This document shows, one piece after another, positions 34,343-46,289 of a DNA stretch of 64,000 bases (positions are counted from its first letter, which is position 1; each line of letters begins with the position of its first letter). Made by a program: the position numbers and the translations under genes. Below the pieces are notes generated by a model. It ran no database searches. It was not told the DNA's origin and saw only the letters and a list, made by a program, of their open reading frames with translations. This DNA comes from Aquarana catesbeiana (lineage: Eukaryota > Chordata > Amphibia > Anura > Ranidae): assembly GCF_042186555.1 (NCBI RefSeq), contig NC_133330.1, positions 171,589,266-171,653,265 of the forward strand, given 5' to 3'.

Positions 34343-34810
34343 GGCCCCATTCACACTAGCGCGTTTTTTGATGCATTTTGCATTTTGCAGAAATGCACGG
34401 GAATTTTTTAACATGGGTTCCTATGGAACATGTTCACATCAATGCTTTTTTGTATCTCTGCGTTTTTGGAAAGGGTCGGGGACTTTTTTTCATGCAAAAA
34501 GCAGCGTTTTGCATGTAATGGTTTTCAATGGACAAGCATCAAAAACGCAAGTGCACCGTTTTTGCAGTGTTTTTGCAGCGTTTTTGGTGCGTTTTTGGTG
34601 CGTTTTTGCCGTTTTTTTTTTTTTTTTTTGTAATTTTTTTTTAAGACTGTAAAAAAAAATGAAAAAAAAAAAAAAAAACGCAAATCGCGGCAAAAACGCC
34701 GCAAAAACGCCGCAAAAACGCGGCAAAAACGCGGCTCAAAAACGTGGCAAGCATGAAAAAAAAACCTCCAAAAACGCTCAAAAGCAACATGCATAGGTGT
34801 GAATCGAGCC
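34343..34810. mobile_element. MITE with giant T-run/A-run palindrome
   Basis: Ends ggccccattcacactagc and aggtgtgaatcgagcc are inverted. The centre (about 34556-34740) has gcgtttttg repeats and a long T-run, mirrored by an A-run with caaaaacgc repeats. This would form a very large hairpin. Confidence 0.8.
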
Positions 34811-35046
34811 TTAGCAATGAATGATACATCAAAGTAAACAACCATTTTAGGGTCACGTAAAGCAGAATGATCTCACAAGAGCAGGTGTTCTGCTGGAGGG
34901 TGTCCTGGTCTGCAGCAAAAAAGGGACTAATTTAGGTTTTTTTTTATATTTGCTCTGCACTCTGAAGAATAATCCGCAGTGCACTGCCTTCCAGAGAGCA
35001 TTCAACAGGCAACTGAGAGCCAACACTGCCTGTTTTAATCCTCTAA

Positions 35047-35268
35047 GGCCTGGTTCACACCTATGCATTTTTAGTGCATTTTTAATTTTGCAGAAACACA
35101 CTACCATCCATTTAACATGGTTTCCTATGGATGTAGTTCACATCTGTGAGTCATTTTATGGAAAAAGGCCAGGGATTTGTTTCTGGTTTTTGGCTCCATG
35201 GACTTCAAGGGATCAAAAATGTGTATTGAAAAATGCAAACTGCAAACTGCATAGGTGTGAATCAGGCC
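35047..35268. mobile_element. Harbinger-type MITE with TAA target duplication
   Basis: ggcctggttcacacctatgc and gcataggtgtgaatcaggcc are inverted ends with TAA on both sides (35044-35046 and 35269-35271). Related to the element at 34343-34810. Confidence 0.87.
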
Positions 35269-35271
35269 TAA

Positions 35272-36058
35272 ATCCCACACCATGGCATAGCAAACTAGTG
35301 CATTGCACGTGGGTACAAGGAAGTTATGGCGAAGCCCCATTCACTTAAATTGGTACGGTTTCAGAATAGAAAAGTAGGTATAATTCTTGCTGCAGTCACA
35401 AAGCAAATCATCCTGACTGTCACATTTGTGCAGCTCCCACTGGCCGCTGTGTTCAGATAAGGGGGGGGGGGAGGCAGTCGGAGGGGTGTAAAACACAGCA
35501 GATCAACCACCTGTTTTAACCTTCCTCCAGCCACAAGTGTAAACTAGGCCCTAAAACAAAGAGCAGATACCGTTATATTTTCTCCACTCACCATCAGTGC
35601 TTGGGACTGCACACAGCCATACAGGGTCTGTAGACTGTGCATAGCCTATAGAATTACTCTCCCTGGTCCTTCAGCTATCTCATACAACCGCCCACTGAAG
35701 TACATTAGAACATGAGGCCGTATGCGTTTTTTCTTTCTATCTGCCTTGCAAGAGGAAGTGAACTTGTGGGCTCCTTATTCAGTAGCTTGAATTTTTTGCA
35801 GCAATGGACTGAGGAACTCTGCTGGAAAAAAAAAGACCATTTTCCATTCCCATGCTTAATAACATTAAGATGCTATGTGATTGTAAAAGATATGACTGCC
35901 ATTCTTTTAAAAACATTGCTAGCAGTGCACACTGCAAACAGGGATGATATGCTGCTTGATATTCCTCCCTGGTGCTGCAGCTTCCCCTAACAAACTTCAA
36001 CGTCAACCTGTGCTTCTGACAGCAGCCGTAGAAGCTGTTTTTATTATTACAAAATAAA
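35272..36058. other. Unassigned non-coding sequence
   Basis: No exon is supported. There is a 12-G run with neighbouring A at about 35461-35472. Confidence 0.35.
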
Positions 36059-36062
36059 CAAG

Positions 36063-37120
36063 TGTAGCGCTGGTAGATTTGCAATCTACCGCATGTTAGG
36101 TAAATTTAGTAAATAGTGTGTTAGGAAGGTTAAAAGTTCGCCTCTGTTCCAGCTTGGCTGACGTTGTGTGTGTTTCCGTGCTGACCGGTGGGTGTCGCTG
36201 TTACCACTGGTCAGGGTTGGAAAGGCAACGTGTTGAAGCGTATGGATGCTCCTCTGTCCCGGAGGCACACTCGGTGGAGGTGGTCCTCCGAGTTGCATTC
36301 TGGGCGAGGGTATTTATGGGACAGACGCCATTTTTTGGGGTTCGTTTTACAGCCACCTGCTGGCCCTCCTGGCCGACAGGTATGCGTTAAGGAGCTACCT
36401 CGTGGTTCTCCGTCCGGGAGGCCCACGATACTACGGCGCAGGGGTGGGTCCAGAGGCCTGTCTGGAGCCTACCACCGCGGCCGAGGAATGGTCCTGAGCT
36501 GTCGGTCCTGTGTGACGAAGCTGGACAGCCGAGGAGATCCCAGGGGAGTACCCGTCTTGGAGAGATCACGCTGGTCGATAGAGGGGCCTGGTGACTCGGT
36601 TGAAGGACGTATCCAAAAGTAACTATACAGCATAGTGTTGCCGGCTCGGCTTAAAGGTTCAAGCACTGTGACTGACTTTTCACTACCGCAAATCTATACA
36701 GCCTGTGGCAGAGGATTGTATGGATTTTATTCCCAAACAAGTCGTGGCAGAGACTTTGATTCGTGCTACGTACTGGCTGCTAGACCGGTGAGAGAGGCCT
36801 ATCCAGACGAGAAAAGAGTGTGTCCCACAAGGGGAGCGCATTTCAAATAGTGTTTGAATTATACCAAGACCATTTCGCCAAGAGAACCCTTTCAGAGAAC
36901 ATTTGAGTTTCTTCTGCGAGTTTCCTTTCTACCTCTTACCTGCTACTTCCTAAGTCGTTTGTTTAATAAAGCATTGAAAACGTACTCCAGTGTTGGTGCG
37001 TGTGTCGTCCAGAAGTAAACTCAATGGAACCCCAGACCCGGTGCCGGTGAAACAGAGGGAAGCAAAGTGAAGGTAACAGACGCGCTTAAACCAGCAGCTC
37101 CACAGTGAGTTAGTGCTACA
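36063..37120. mobile_element. Solo LTR of a retrovirus-like or LTR retrotransposon
   Basis: The 1,058-bp block begins tgtagcgct and ends agtgctaca, the TG...CA ends of an LTR with 9-bp near-inverted tips. It is flanked by caag on both sides (36059-36062 and 37121-37124). Inside are a TATA-like tatttat at 36311 and AATAAA at 36965. This order fits U3-R-U5 on the plus strand. No gag, pol or env sequence lies on either side, so the internal part was probably lost by LTR-LTR recombination. Family unknown. Confidence 0.82.
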
Positions 37121-37124
37121 CAAG

Positions 37125-37690
37125 TGACTTGTAATGCTGTTATCACGACGCTGCTTTATTTGGGGAAGGGGAGAAGGAGGAACAGGTGCTTTCAGTGCTT
37201 ATCCCAGCATAGCAATATTCCATACTTCCATCAAGAAGATACATTTGGGTAATGCCTGTACATACACTTTGAGTTGAGGAGAATCTAGGACTAGAGTGAG
37301 GGGATGGTTAAATAATAAGGTCAGCTTAGGGACCAAGTAAAGGGTAAGAATCAAGGGAGGCAGGGTAGTTAATTTATCACCTATATTTTGCACTGGAAGA
37401 TCTTTCAAATACCGCCACTGGTCAGGCTGTCAGTAATGAAATCCTGAATTAAATATAACATTTTATTTGATCGCCCCTGATGATATCTTCTTAAGATGAA
37501 ACGCGTAGTATGAAGCCTGACAGGACATGTGGCGTTATCACTTAAGCAACTAGGTTACCAGAGTTGGTTTTATTTGTTTTTACTGCCATGCCTGTTTCTT
37601 CTCATTATCATGTGAGTGCAAAATCGTTGATTCTTTTAATACTACACTATGAGGCCATGTATTGACTTTTATTCCTGATGTATTGAATTG
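37125..37690. other. Unassigned non-coding sequence
   Basis: Contains a cttaagatgaaacgcgtag motif at about 37490-37510, as near 21080 and 30070. No gene is seen. Confidence 0.35.
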
Positions 37691-38851
37691 TGCTCCAAAG
37701 GACCGCCCACCGCATACATACTGTGGCAGAGCGGCTCTATTGCGCGAAACAACGTACCTGTACATTGTTTCATGCAATAGACAGTGTGGGTGCACATGCA
37801 CGTGGCACAGAGGAGGAGCCGATTCGCGTGTCCAGTGGATCCGATGTCCGCCGGCCATCCGCAATCACTTCACAGAGAGGCAGAATAGGGATCTGCCTAT
37901 GTAAACAAGGCAGATCCCCGTTCTGACAGGGGAGAACATGGAGTTTGTCTGTTTCTAGTAATCAGGAACAGCGATCTCTGTGTTCTTCCTGTGAGTACTT
38001 CCCCCACACAGTAAGAAAGTACAAATAGGTAACACATTTAACCCTTGGATCACCCCTGATATTAACCCCATTCACTGTCAGTCTCATTTATACAGTGATC
38101 AGCGCATTTTTTTAGCACTGATCACTGTATTGGTGTCACTGGCCCCTAAAAAGTATCACTTAGGGGGTTATTTACGAAAGGCAAATCCACTTTGCACTGC
38201 AAGTGCACTTGGAAGTGTAGTCGCTCTAAATCTAAGGGGTAGATCTGAAATGAGGGGAAGCTCTTCTGATTTTATCATCCAATCATGTGCAAGCTAAAAT
38301 GCTGTTTTTTATTTTCCTTGCATGTCCCCCTCGGATTTACAGCGACACTTCCAAATGAACTTTCAGTGCAAAGTGGATTTTCCTTCAGTAAATAACCCCT
38401 TTAGTGTCAGATTTGTCTGCCGCAGTGTCGCAATCTCGCTAAAAATCACAGATCGCCGTCATTACCAGTAAAAAAAATAAATAAATTCAAAGTCCATAAA
38501 TCTATCCTATAGTTTGTAGATGCTATAACTTTTGCGCAAACCAATCAGTGTGCACTTATTGGGATTTTGTTTTACCAAAAATATGTAGCAGAATACATAT
38601 TGGCCTAAATTGATGAAGAAATGTTTTTTTATGGTTTTTTTTGGATATGTATTATAGCAGAAAGTAAAAAATTTTTTTATTTTTTTTTTTTTTCAAAATT
38701 GACCGTCTTCTTTTCTTTATAGCAGAAAAAGTAAAAATCGCAGAAGTGATCAAATACCACCAAAAGAAAGCTCTATTTGTGGGGAAAAAAGAACATCAAT
38801 TTTATTTGGGTACATGCCCGCGCAATTGTCAGTTAAAATAACGCGGTGCCG
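37691..38851. repeat. Dispersed repeat copy, interrupted by a MITE and the LINE
   Basis: This is a diverged copy of the roughly 1 kb repeat seen in full at 44859-45850. Shared landmarks are taaacaaggcagatc or similar, aacccc blocks, gctataacttttgcgcaaacc, and ccaccaaaagaaagctct. It carries a MITE at 38163-38400. It is cut at 38851 by the LINE and resumes at 44836-44858. Confidence 0.8.
38163..38400. mobile_element. MITE nested in the dispersed repeat
   Basis: gggggttatttacgaaaggc and ccttcagtaaataacccct are inverted ends, and aaatccactttgcactg pairs with cagtgcaaagtggatt. TTA lies on both sides. Confidence 0.87.
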
Positions 38852-38995
38852 GGGCGTGGCCTGGACGGCAATGGGATAGGACGTGTGTGAGTAACGCTCC
38901 GTCCGTGGTAGATCCTGATACTCATATCCTGTGACCCCAAACGGTATTCCGAGCCCCACATCAGAGTCACGGGGACCCGCTGAGCCTGCCGAGCC

Positions 38996-39871
38996 ATGTC
39001 ACCACCAAAACGGAACGCTGCAACCTCCTCATCCCTTGAGCGGTATCGTAGAACGGAGCGGGATGGAGAGGGACAAGATGGCGCCGCCTCCATCACACAC
39101 TCTGCCTCTCACACAGAGCACGAGGCTGCAGACACAGCGCGAGTTCTTGAGGCGATCTCCCTCTGCCAATCCACACTTACTACTAAACTAGAAGAGGTAA
39201 AGGTGGACATTTCACTCATAAGGCAGGACATGACTAAAATCCGAGAACGTGTCACTGAAACTGAGGCCAGAATTAGCCGGGCAGAGGACACCTTATACCC
39301 TCTCCAACATTCTCAAGAGGACCTTAAGCGGCAAGTTCAACTATTGGCGCAGAAACATGACGACCTGGAGAATCGCGCTCGCAGATCTAACTTGCGCTTT
39401 ATCGGCCTACCTGAAGGATCAGAGGGAACTGACCCGGCGACCTTTCTGGAAAAGCTCCTTGTTACAACCTATGGAAGAGAGGCTTTCTCCGCCACGTTTG
39501 TGGTGGAGCGCGCACATCGCATGCCTGCCCGCCGACCACCAGAAGGAGCCCCCCCACGCACCTTTATTGCGAAGATGCTAAATTTCAGAGATCGGGATGC
39601 AGTCCTTCGCTTGGCCAGGATTAAAGGCAATATTCCGTTCCAGACAGGAACTGTTGCAGCGTTCCCCGATTTTTCTGCAGAGGTGCAGAAGCAACGCTCC
39701 AGATTTACGGAGGTCAAGCGACGCCTGCGAGTACACCACATCAAGTATGCCATGTTATTCCCGGCCCGGCTACGCGTGGTGGGAGAAGACCGCGCATATT
39801 TCTTTGATGACCCAACACTTGCATCGGAGTGGATCGACAGGCGAGATGCAGAGAGAAACAGACCAGCCTAG
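38996..39871 (+). CDS. LINE ORF1 protein (nucleic-acid chaperone type)
   Basis: The 291-residue product binds the element's RNA and forms the retrotransposition particle in L1-type elements. Residues about 48-125 are rich in heptad-like charged and hydrophobic residues (LEEVKVDISLIRQDMTKIRE, then QVQLLAQKHDDLENRARR), a coiled coil for trimerisation. Residues about 130-215 are the RRM-like Transposase_22 domain: NLRFIGLPEG, then RAHRMPARRPPEGAPPRTFI. The rest matches the C-terminal domain, with FPDFSAEVQKQR and YAMLFPARLRV. The ATG at 38996 opens the frame 144 bp after the left target duplication. The frame is undamaged. Confidence 0.93.
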   Translation: MSPPKRNAATSSSLERYRRTERDGEGQDGAASITHSASHTEHEAADTARVLEAISLCQSTLTTKLEEVKVDISLIRQDMTKIRERVTETEARISRAEDTLYPLQHSQEDLKRQVQLLAQKHDDLENRARRSNLRFIGLPEGSEGTDPATFLEKLLVTTYGREAFSATFVVERAHRMPARRPPEGAPPRTFIAKMLNFRDRDAVLRLARIKGNIPFQTGTVAAFPDFSAEVQKQRSRFTEVKRRLRVHHIKYAMLFPARLRVVGEDRAYFFDDPTLASEWIDRRDAERNRPA

Positions 39872-40848
39872 GGATGATACCCCCGTCTACGGAGGACTAG
39901 GTGAGACTTTGTGCCCCCACATATTCCACTATCGTTTGATACATATACAGCACCCTATCTAGGGCCCCTGGCTTCACTGGAAGTGGCTCAACATCACTTG
40001 ACAATACCCTACAGCGACAGAGCCCCGCTGGGCATCTCCCGGGTGCGGGCCTCACAACACATTTTGTACTTTTAACGCTGTGGAGACTTGTTTCTGCAAA
40101 CTTGGTTCAGAATATACTCCCTTAACCCCAATATACATCTTTGTGCCGCCCAGATTGGGGGTACACATGTTCTTATCTGGGCCCTCAGGACGGTATTTCA
40201 TCGAAGGCAGAGACTATATCCCTCCATCTGGTCTTTTTGGCCGGTCATTTAGACCTCCAACTATTAACCACAGCCTTGTGTGCACCAAGAGGGTTATGAG
40301 AAGAGAGCATGGAATCACCAGTTCAACTTAAAAGACATGTTCTATACGGTGTCTTATGGGGATCAGGTTACCTATTACTATATACCACATATGGGCGTTA
40401 AAAAACAAATGCAATACATATTTCTAACAAGCGTTCCATAGACACACCGTCTAACAGACCATTGCTAGGCTATCAACCAGCGAATTATTCGCCCCTACCA
40501 CTAGTGTGGTATATTGGCACCGGCATAGCCAAATAGGCTACAGCCGGTATCAATACAGTTAGAGTGTACTACTGGATACCACGATGCCTACTGGTGTTCA
40601 CTCAGGTTACGGGTTTTATGTTCCAGCCAAGTTTGGGAGGCTGAGAACAGGGAGGAGGGAATGGGAAATGTTATATACAAGTTCACAGAGCATGCATTTT
40701 GATATGTTGGATTATATCAGCACTGATTGTTTGTTGTACTACCTGATTCTGAGCTTGACTACAGGGCGGGAAATGATGTATGTTGGAGACGGGCCTGCCC
40801 TGGGAAGGAAAATCCAACCGCACCCATATACGTACCCCTACGACACAT
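39872..40848 (+). other. LINE spacer between ORF1 and ORF2
   Basis: A 977-bp non-coding stretch. L1-type spacers are usually much shorter, so this may be an internal promoter or a decayed segment. No open frame of note is conserved here. Confidence 0.6.
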
Positions 40849-43800
40849 ATGACTAATGTAAAATTCCTAACATGGAACGTCCGGGGAATCCGGGACAAAA
40901 TTAAGCGTACGGCAATCTTTGATTGCCTTAAGTCCTACCGTGCGGACATAATTGTGTTAGTTGAAACGCACATAACAGGCCAACTACAAGTGGCACTGAA
41001 ACGCCCATGGATAGGGTGGGCATACCATGCTACGCACTCCTCATACTCCCGAGGGGTTTCTATACTTATTGCTAAAACTACCCCATTTGGCATAATTTCA
41101 GTGCGGACGGATCCTCAGGGCAGGTTCATCTTCCTTCATTGCACTATCAGTGGCTCACAATATTTGATTCTTGCCTTTTATATACCCCCCTTTATAACTC
41201 TGCTATAGTCACAGAAGGTTTACTGTATATGTCACAGCACCCTGCCACTCCTGCTATTTGGCTTGGGGACTTTAACGTGGTTCTTAACCCTACCAGAGAT
41301 AGATTGCAAACCTCCCAGGGCACTCAAACCCCAGACAGCACTAGATTTGCGAGACTAATGTCCGAATTCTCCTTGATAGACACATGGAGATCTAGATACC
41401 CGAACACCCAGGCCTTTTCTTGCTTTTCGGCAACGCACTCCACTATGTCCCGTATTGATCTTATATTAACCTCAGAACTGCTTCTCCCTCTCCTAGTTGA
41501 CTCAGGATACCACACCAGATCTCTGTCAGATCACGCCCCTTGTTGGGCTACTCTGCGTCTCACCTCACATACGGGATCCCGCACATGGCGCCTCCATCCC
41601 TTCTGGCTGTCTGCCTTAAAAGATCAGGGGGACATCCGGGAGGAATGGCAATATTTTTTCAAACACAATGGGGACACCGCCTCGGTGAATATGGTATGGG
41701 AGACATTTAAAATACACGTCCGTACAATCCTCTCCTCGCGCATAAATAGACTGAAGGCCTCATCTAAAGCTGCACTTCACTTTGCCTCTGAGAAAGTGGA
41801 AATAGCAACTAAAGAATTCAATCTAGATCCCACACCGGCCACGGTATCAATACTTAAACTACATATCCGAAATCTGAACCAGCTACACTTCGAGAAGGCT
41901 AAACAAAAACTTTTTTTCTCAAGACAACGGATATTTGAACTAGGTGAAAGAGCGGGTAAACTGTTAGCATATCTGGCCCATCAGGACACCAGTCCGCCTG
42001 TGGTGGTGTCCCTGCTAGACTCACATAACGCTCCCCTGACGGACCCCACTTTGGTGGCATCAGCATTCCGAACATACTATGCCAACCTCTACTCCTCTAA
42101 AGTAAATGTCACCAGACAGGAGACACAGACATTTCTTTCTGATATACCATTCCCCCAGATCTCAGAGACTCAGATGGCAGAAATGGAGGCCCCTATCACT
42201 GCGGATGAGATTACAATTGCGATCTCGTCCCTAGCCCCAGCAAAAGCCCCAGGTCAAGATGGCATACCTCTAGATTTTTATGCAGAATATTCTGAGATAC
42301 TTGTCCCCGAACTGCTCAAGCTATACAACTACATTTTCGAGTCTGGCTCCCTGCCTGAATCCCTTAGACGGGCAGTAATTATAGTGATCCCCAAACCAGG
42401 GAAAAATCCCCAATATCCGGAATCATATCGCCCAATATCGTTCCTCCAAGCTGATATTAAAATTCTAGCAAAAGTGTTGGCCATTAGACTTAACCAAATT
42501 ATTCTCTCCATTATCCACCCTGACCAGACAGGATTCATGCCTGGAAAGAATACGGCCATGAATCTGCGTCGGTTATATATGAACGTTCAAGCGACTCATG
42601 AAAATATAGGGGATCGTGCAGTGGTGGCGCTGGACGCCGCCAAGGCATTTGACTCCGTTGAGTGGGAGTATTTATGGGAATGCCTTGGGAGGTTCGGGTT
42701 CGGGCCCAGATTCATTAAGTGGGTACAACTACTATATTTCTCACCCGAAGCTAGCGTGTTAGTGAATGGAACAATATCAGACCCCTTCCCGTTGGAACGT
42801 GGCACCCGTCAGGGATGTCCACTGTCCCCACTTTTGTATGCCCTAGCTGTCGAGCCCCTGGCCATCTCCCTCAGGATGCACCCAGGAATTAGAGGACTCA
42901 GGGCTGGTGGCCTGGTGGAGACAGTGAGCCTATATGCTGATGATATGCTTTTATATCTGGAGGACACTGGCCCATCCCTCCAGGCAGCCCTGCAGACTAT
43001 AGAGGAATTTGGGAAACACTCCGGACTAAGTATGAATTGGTCCAAGTCGCAAATTATGCCCCTAGATCTAACGTCACCCACGCGACAATCAGCCTCTCTC
43101 CCCTTACTTAGAGTGGCCTCAATCAAATACCTAGGTGTAACAATCACTAGAGAACCCAAGGAATTCATTGCCAACAACATAGAACCTTTATTTACATATT
43201 TAAAATCCAGAACACAAGCCTGGACCAGACTCCCATTGGGTGTGATGGGGCGAATCAATCTTTTTAAAATGATTCTACTCCCCAAATTTCTCTATATACT
43301 ATGGAACTCACCACTACTTATCCCCCTAAACATTTTCAAAGCCCTAGATCAGATAGTCAATTCATTTATATGGGGATCCAATAGGCACAAGCTAGCGTGG
43401 AACACCCTAAAAAACCCCACTACCGATGGAGGAGCTGCCCTCCCGGATTTACATGCCTACTATCTTGCGGCACAGACCTCACATCTATTTCATCTACATA
43501 AAACAGACAAAGATAGATACCAAGCTCTAGTATGTAGGAAATTAAATAAAGATATAGCTTCCCCCCTACAAGTAATTTTCAGAGGCAGGGAAGGTAAGGG
43601 AATAGACATGACCCAGAACCCTTTACTACACCAGCATAAAAGGATTTGGGAAATTACTCTCAAACTAACTGGAGCTGATTTTTATCACTCACACACGCCA
43701 CTGTGGAACAACCGCCATCTGCAAGAACTATTGCACCTACCTGGGGCTAAGGTGTGGGCTGCAAAGGGAATCACATACTTATTCCAGGTACTTACGCCCC

Positions 43801-44609
43801 TAGGAGTAAGACATTTCCAAGCACTTAGGGAAGAATTTGACCTACCTGAAAACATGCTATTTAACTATATGCAGATGAGACATGCCCTACGGGCCCAATT
43901 CATAGATGGTTTTCCCAATACACAGACACTACCTATGGTTGAAGTGATTATAGGTGAAGAACCAGCTAAACTGATATCCAATCTCTATAGTATCATACGG
44001 GCGCGCTCAGTGGCACAAATTATAGACAGCGCTAAAAATAGGTGGGTGGAGGACATAGGCCCAATAGAGGACTCGGAGTGGGAGGAAGCACTGGAGAATG
44101 TTAAGAAATCATCCCCAACATTATCCGACCGGTTGACCCAGTTGTATATCATTCACAAAGCCTATCTTACTCCCTCACGGTTGGCCAGGTTCACGCGTGA
44201 CCGAGATCCCAACTGTCCAGGATGCTCAACCAGCCCATGTTCTTTTGTTCATTTAATATGGGAATGCCCAAATATCCAGCAATATTGGACGCAGGTTATA
44301 AAATTTTTATATGATCATATGGGCTCACCCCTACAACTTGATCCCAAATCATGCCTGCTAGGCATTTTGCCAGACGCCGAAACCGAAAAGTATTTGGCGA
44401 CTTTCCTCCACGAAACCTTGTTCTGTGCCAGAAAAGTGATTGCCAGACACTGGATGAGGTCTAGCCCCCCCACGGTCCGGGCTTGGATCAGGGAAATAAA
44501 CAAAACATTGCCTTATAAACAAGTACTATACAGACACAGAGGGTGCCCGGCCAAGTATAATAGAATATGGGACAGGTGGCTCAATTCCGGTGAAACTTGT
44601 ATTGAATGA
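40849..44609 (+). pseudogene. LINE ORF2 (endonuclease-reverse transcriptase), one-base frameshift
   Basis: The ATG at 40849 starts MTNVKFLTWNVRGIRDKIK. The apurinic-type endonuclease has VETHITG, GDFNVVL (about 41268), SRIDLIL and LSDHAPCW. Within a C6 run at 41187-41192 the frame shifts by one missing base; it then stays open to the stop at 44609. The intended product would be about 1,253 residues. Reverse transcriptase motifs are SSLAPAKAPGQDGIPLDFY, RPISFLQADIKILAKVLA, DAAKAFDSVEWEYLW, GTRQGCPLSPLLYALAVEPL and the catalytic YADD (42933-42944). A C-terminal zinc-knuckle-like CPGCS...H...C region lies near 44216-44270. Wording places it in the L1/Tx1 group. The single lesion could also be a sequencing error in a homopolymer. 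Confidence 0.93.
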
Positions 44610-44858
44610 TTACATAACCAAAGATAACACCGACCTCTACAGTACTCATATTATACTGAATACTTCGTAATTGTTTGCATTAATGTACTATGAACAATCT
44701 GTATCTGGGAAACAATTGTATTCCATACATGTATGGCTGTTTTTTTACCTGTTTTATTTTTCATTGCTGACAATCAATAAACATGCTCTTGTTTAAAAAA
44801 TCTCCATAGGCAAAGTTTAAAATAACGCGGTGCCGTATCACAAACAATGGCCTGGTCA

Positions 44859-45850
44859 TTAACCACTTGCCGACCAGCCGCCGCAGTTGTACTGCGGCAG
44901 AATGGCTCGGCTGGGCGAAACGACGTTATGTAACGTCACTTTGCCCTGTGGCCGTAGGCGCGTGCCCCCTGCTTGCCCACGGAGCCGATGCGAGTGCCCG
45001 GTCACTGCCGGGCTCCCGCGATCACTCGGGGCACATGGAGAACCGGCATTTGTGTGTGTAAACACACAGTTTCCGGTTCTCTGAGGGGAGAAGTGACAGA
45101 TCGTTTGTTCATACAGAGTATGAACAGCGATCTATCTCTTCCCCTACAAAGTCCCCTCCCTCTTCAGATAGAACACATTTTAGGGAACACATTAACCCCG
45201 TGATTGCCCCCTAGTGTTAACCCCTTCCCTGCCAGTGAAATTTTTACAGTAATCAATACATTTTTATAGCACTGTTCGCTGTAAAAATGCCAATGTTCCC
45301 AAAAATGTGTCAAAATTGTCTGGCGTGTCTGCCATAATGTCGCAGTCCCAATAAAAATCGCAGATCGCCGCCATTACTAGTAAAAAAAAAAAATAATAAT
45401 AATAAACTATCCCCTATTTTGTAGACGCTATAACTTTTGCACAAACCAATCAATATGCGCTTATTGCGATTTTTTTTCCCAAAAATATGTAGAAGAATAC
45501 ATATCTGCCTAAACTGAGGAAAAAAATAGCTTTTTTATATATTTTTGGGGGTTATTTATTGTAGCAAAAAGTAACAAATATTGCGTTTTTTCAAAATTGT
45601 CGCTCTTTTTTGTTTATGGCGCAAAAAATAAAAACCGCAGAGGTGAGCAAATACCACCAAAAGAAAGCTCTATTTGTGGGGAAAAAAGGATGTCATTTTT
45701 GTTTGGGTGCAACGTTGCATGACCGTGCAATTGTCAGTTAAAGCGATGCAATGCCGGATCACAAAAAGTGCTCTGGTCAGGAAGGGGGTAAAATCTTCCG
45801 GGGGCTGAGGCGGTTAAGGGGGTAAATCCTTCCGGGGCTGAAGTGGTTAA
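44859..45850. repeat. Dispersed 1-kb repeat, complete copy
   Basis: Starts ttaaccacttgccgaccag and ends ctgaagtggttaa, giving ttaaccactt tips in inverted orientation. It has a GC-rich left half with taaacacacagtttccgg, and an AT-rich right half with gctataacttttgcacaaac and ccaccaaaagaaagctct. A second ctgaggcggttaa end at about 45805 suggests an end duplication. No coding capacity. Superfamily unknown. Confidence 0.85.
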
Positions 45851-46190
45851 TCGAACTTGCCATTGTTATCATGATGGTCAATTTCATTTGGTAAGAAGTT
45901 TGTCATGCTAATTCTGTCCACCATGAGATTTAGTCTTCTACAGGCTTGTTTCTGTGATATACCCAGTTTGCCTTCTGCCTATGCCTGATCTCAATCCTTC
46001 TGATACCTAACCTCTGGCTTTCTTCTATACTCCACATCCTGCTTATCCCTTGGGCTCATCTTCTGACCGTGTGATACTGACCTCGGCCTGGCTCCTGTTT
46101 ATACTCTTGTCTTCCAAATGTGTACCTCTGCTTCCTGCCCGTTGCCAGCTTCTGCCTGTCTAACCACAATCAGCTGGATGGGTAAAGCCT
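45851..46190. other. Unassigned C/T-rich sequence
   Basis: The cctgcttcctgcccgttgcc-like text has the look of a decayed repeat. No exon is supported. Confidence 0.35.
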
Positions 46191-46191
46191 T

Positions 46192-46286
46192 ATGCCCCAT
46201 ACTCACGATCGGATTTTCTGATAACAAATGTTGGAAGTGAGCTTGTTGGTTTTGTTGTCAGAAAGTCTGATCGTGTGTATGGGGCA
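46192..46286. mobile_element. 95-bp Harbinger-type MITE
   Basis: tgccccatactcacgatcgg and gatcgtgtgtatggggca are inverted ends. Only a short spacer separates them, so the whole element is nearly one hairpin. TTA precedes and TTG follows. Confidence 0.8.
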
Positions 46287-46289
46287 TTG

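Larger units (their letters stand above)
38852..44816 (+). mobile_element. Near-full-length L1/Tx1-like LINE
   Basis: The element is flanked by the 19-bp duplication ttaaaataacgcggtgccg (38833-38851 and 44817-44835). It has a 144-bp 5' leader, ORF1, a gap of about 980 bp, ORF2, AATAAA at 44776 and a short A-run (44804-44810). A 16-base filler lies between that A-run and the right duplication. ORF1 is open and ORF2 is broken by one missing base only, so the insertion is recent. Confidence 0.95.

Noticed and set aside
34490..34845. Phe/Lys/Arg-rich frames
   Set aside because: They come from the T-run/A-run MITE core.
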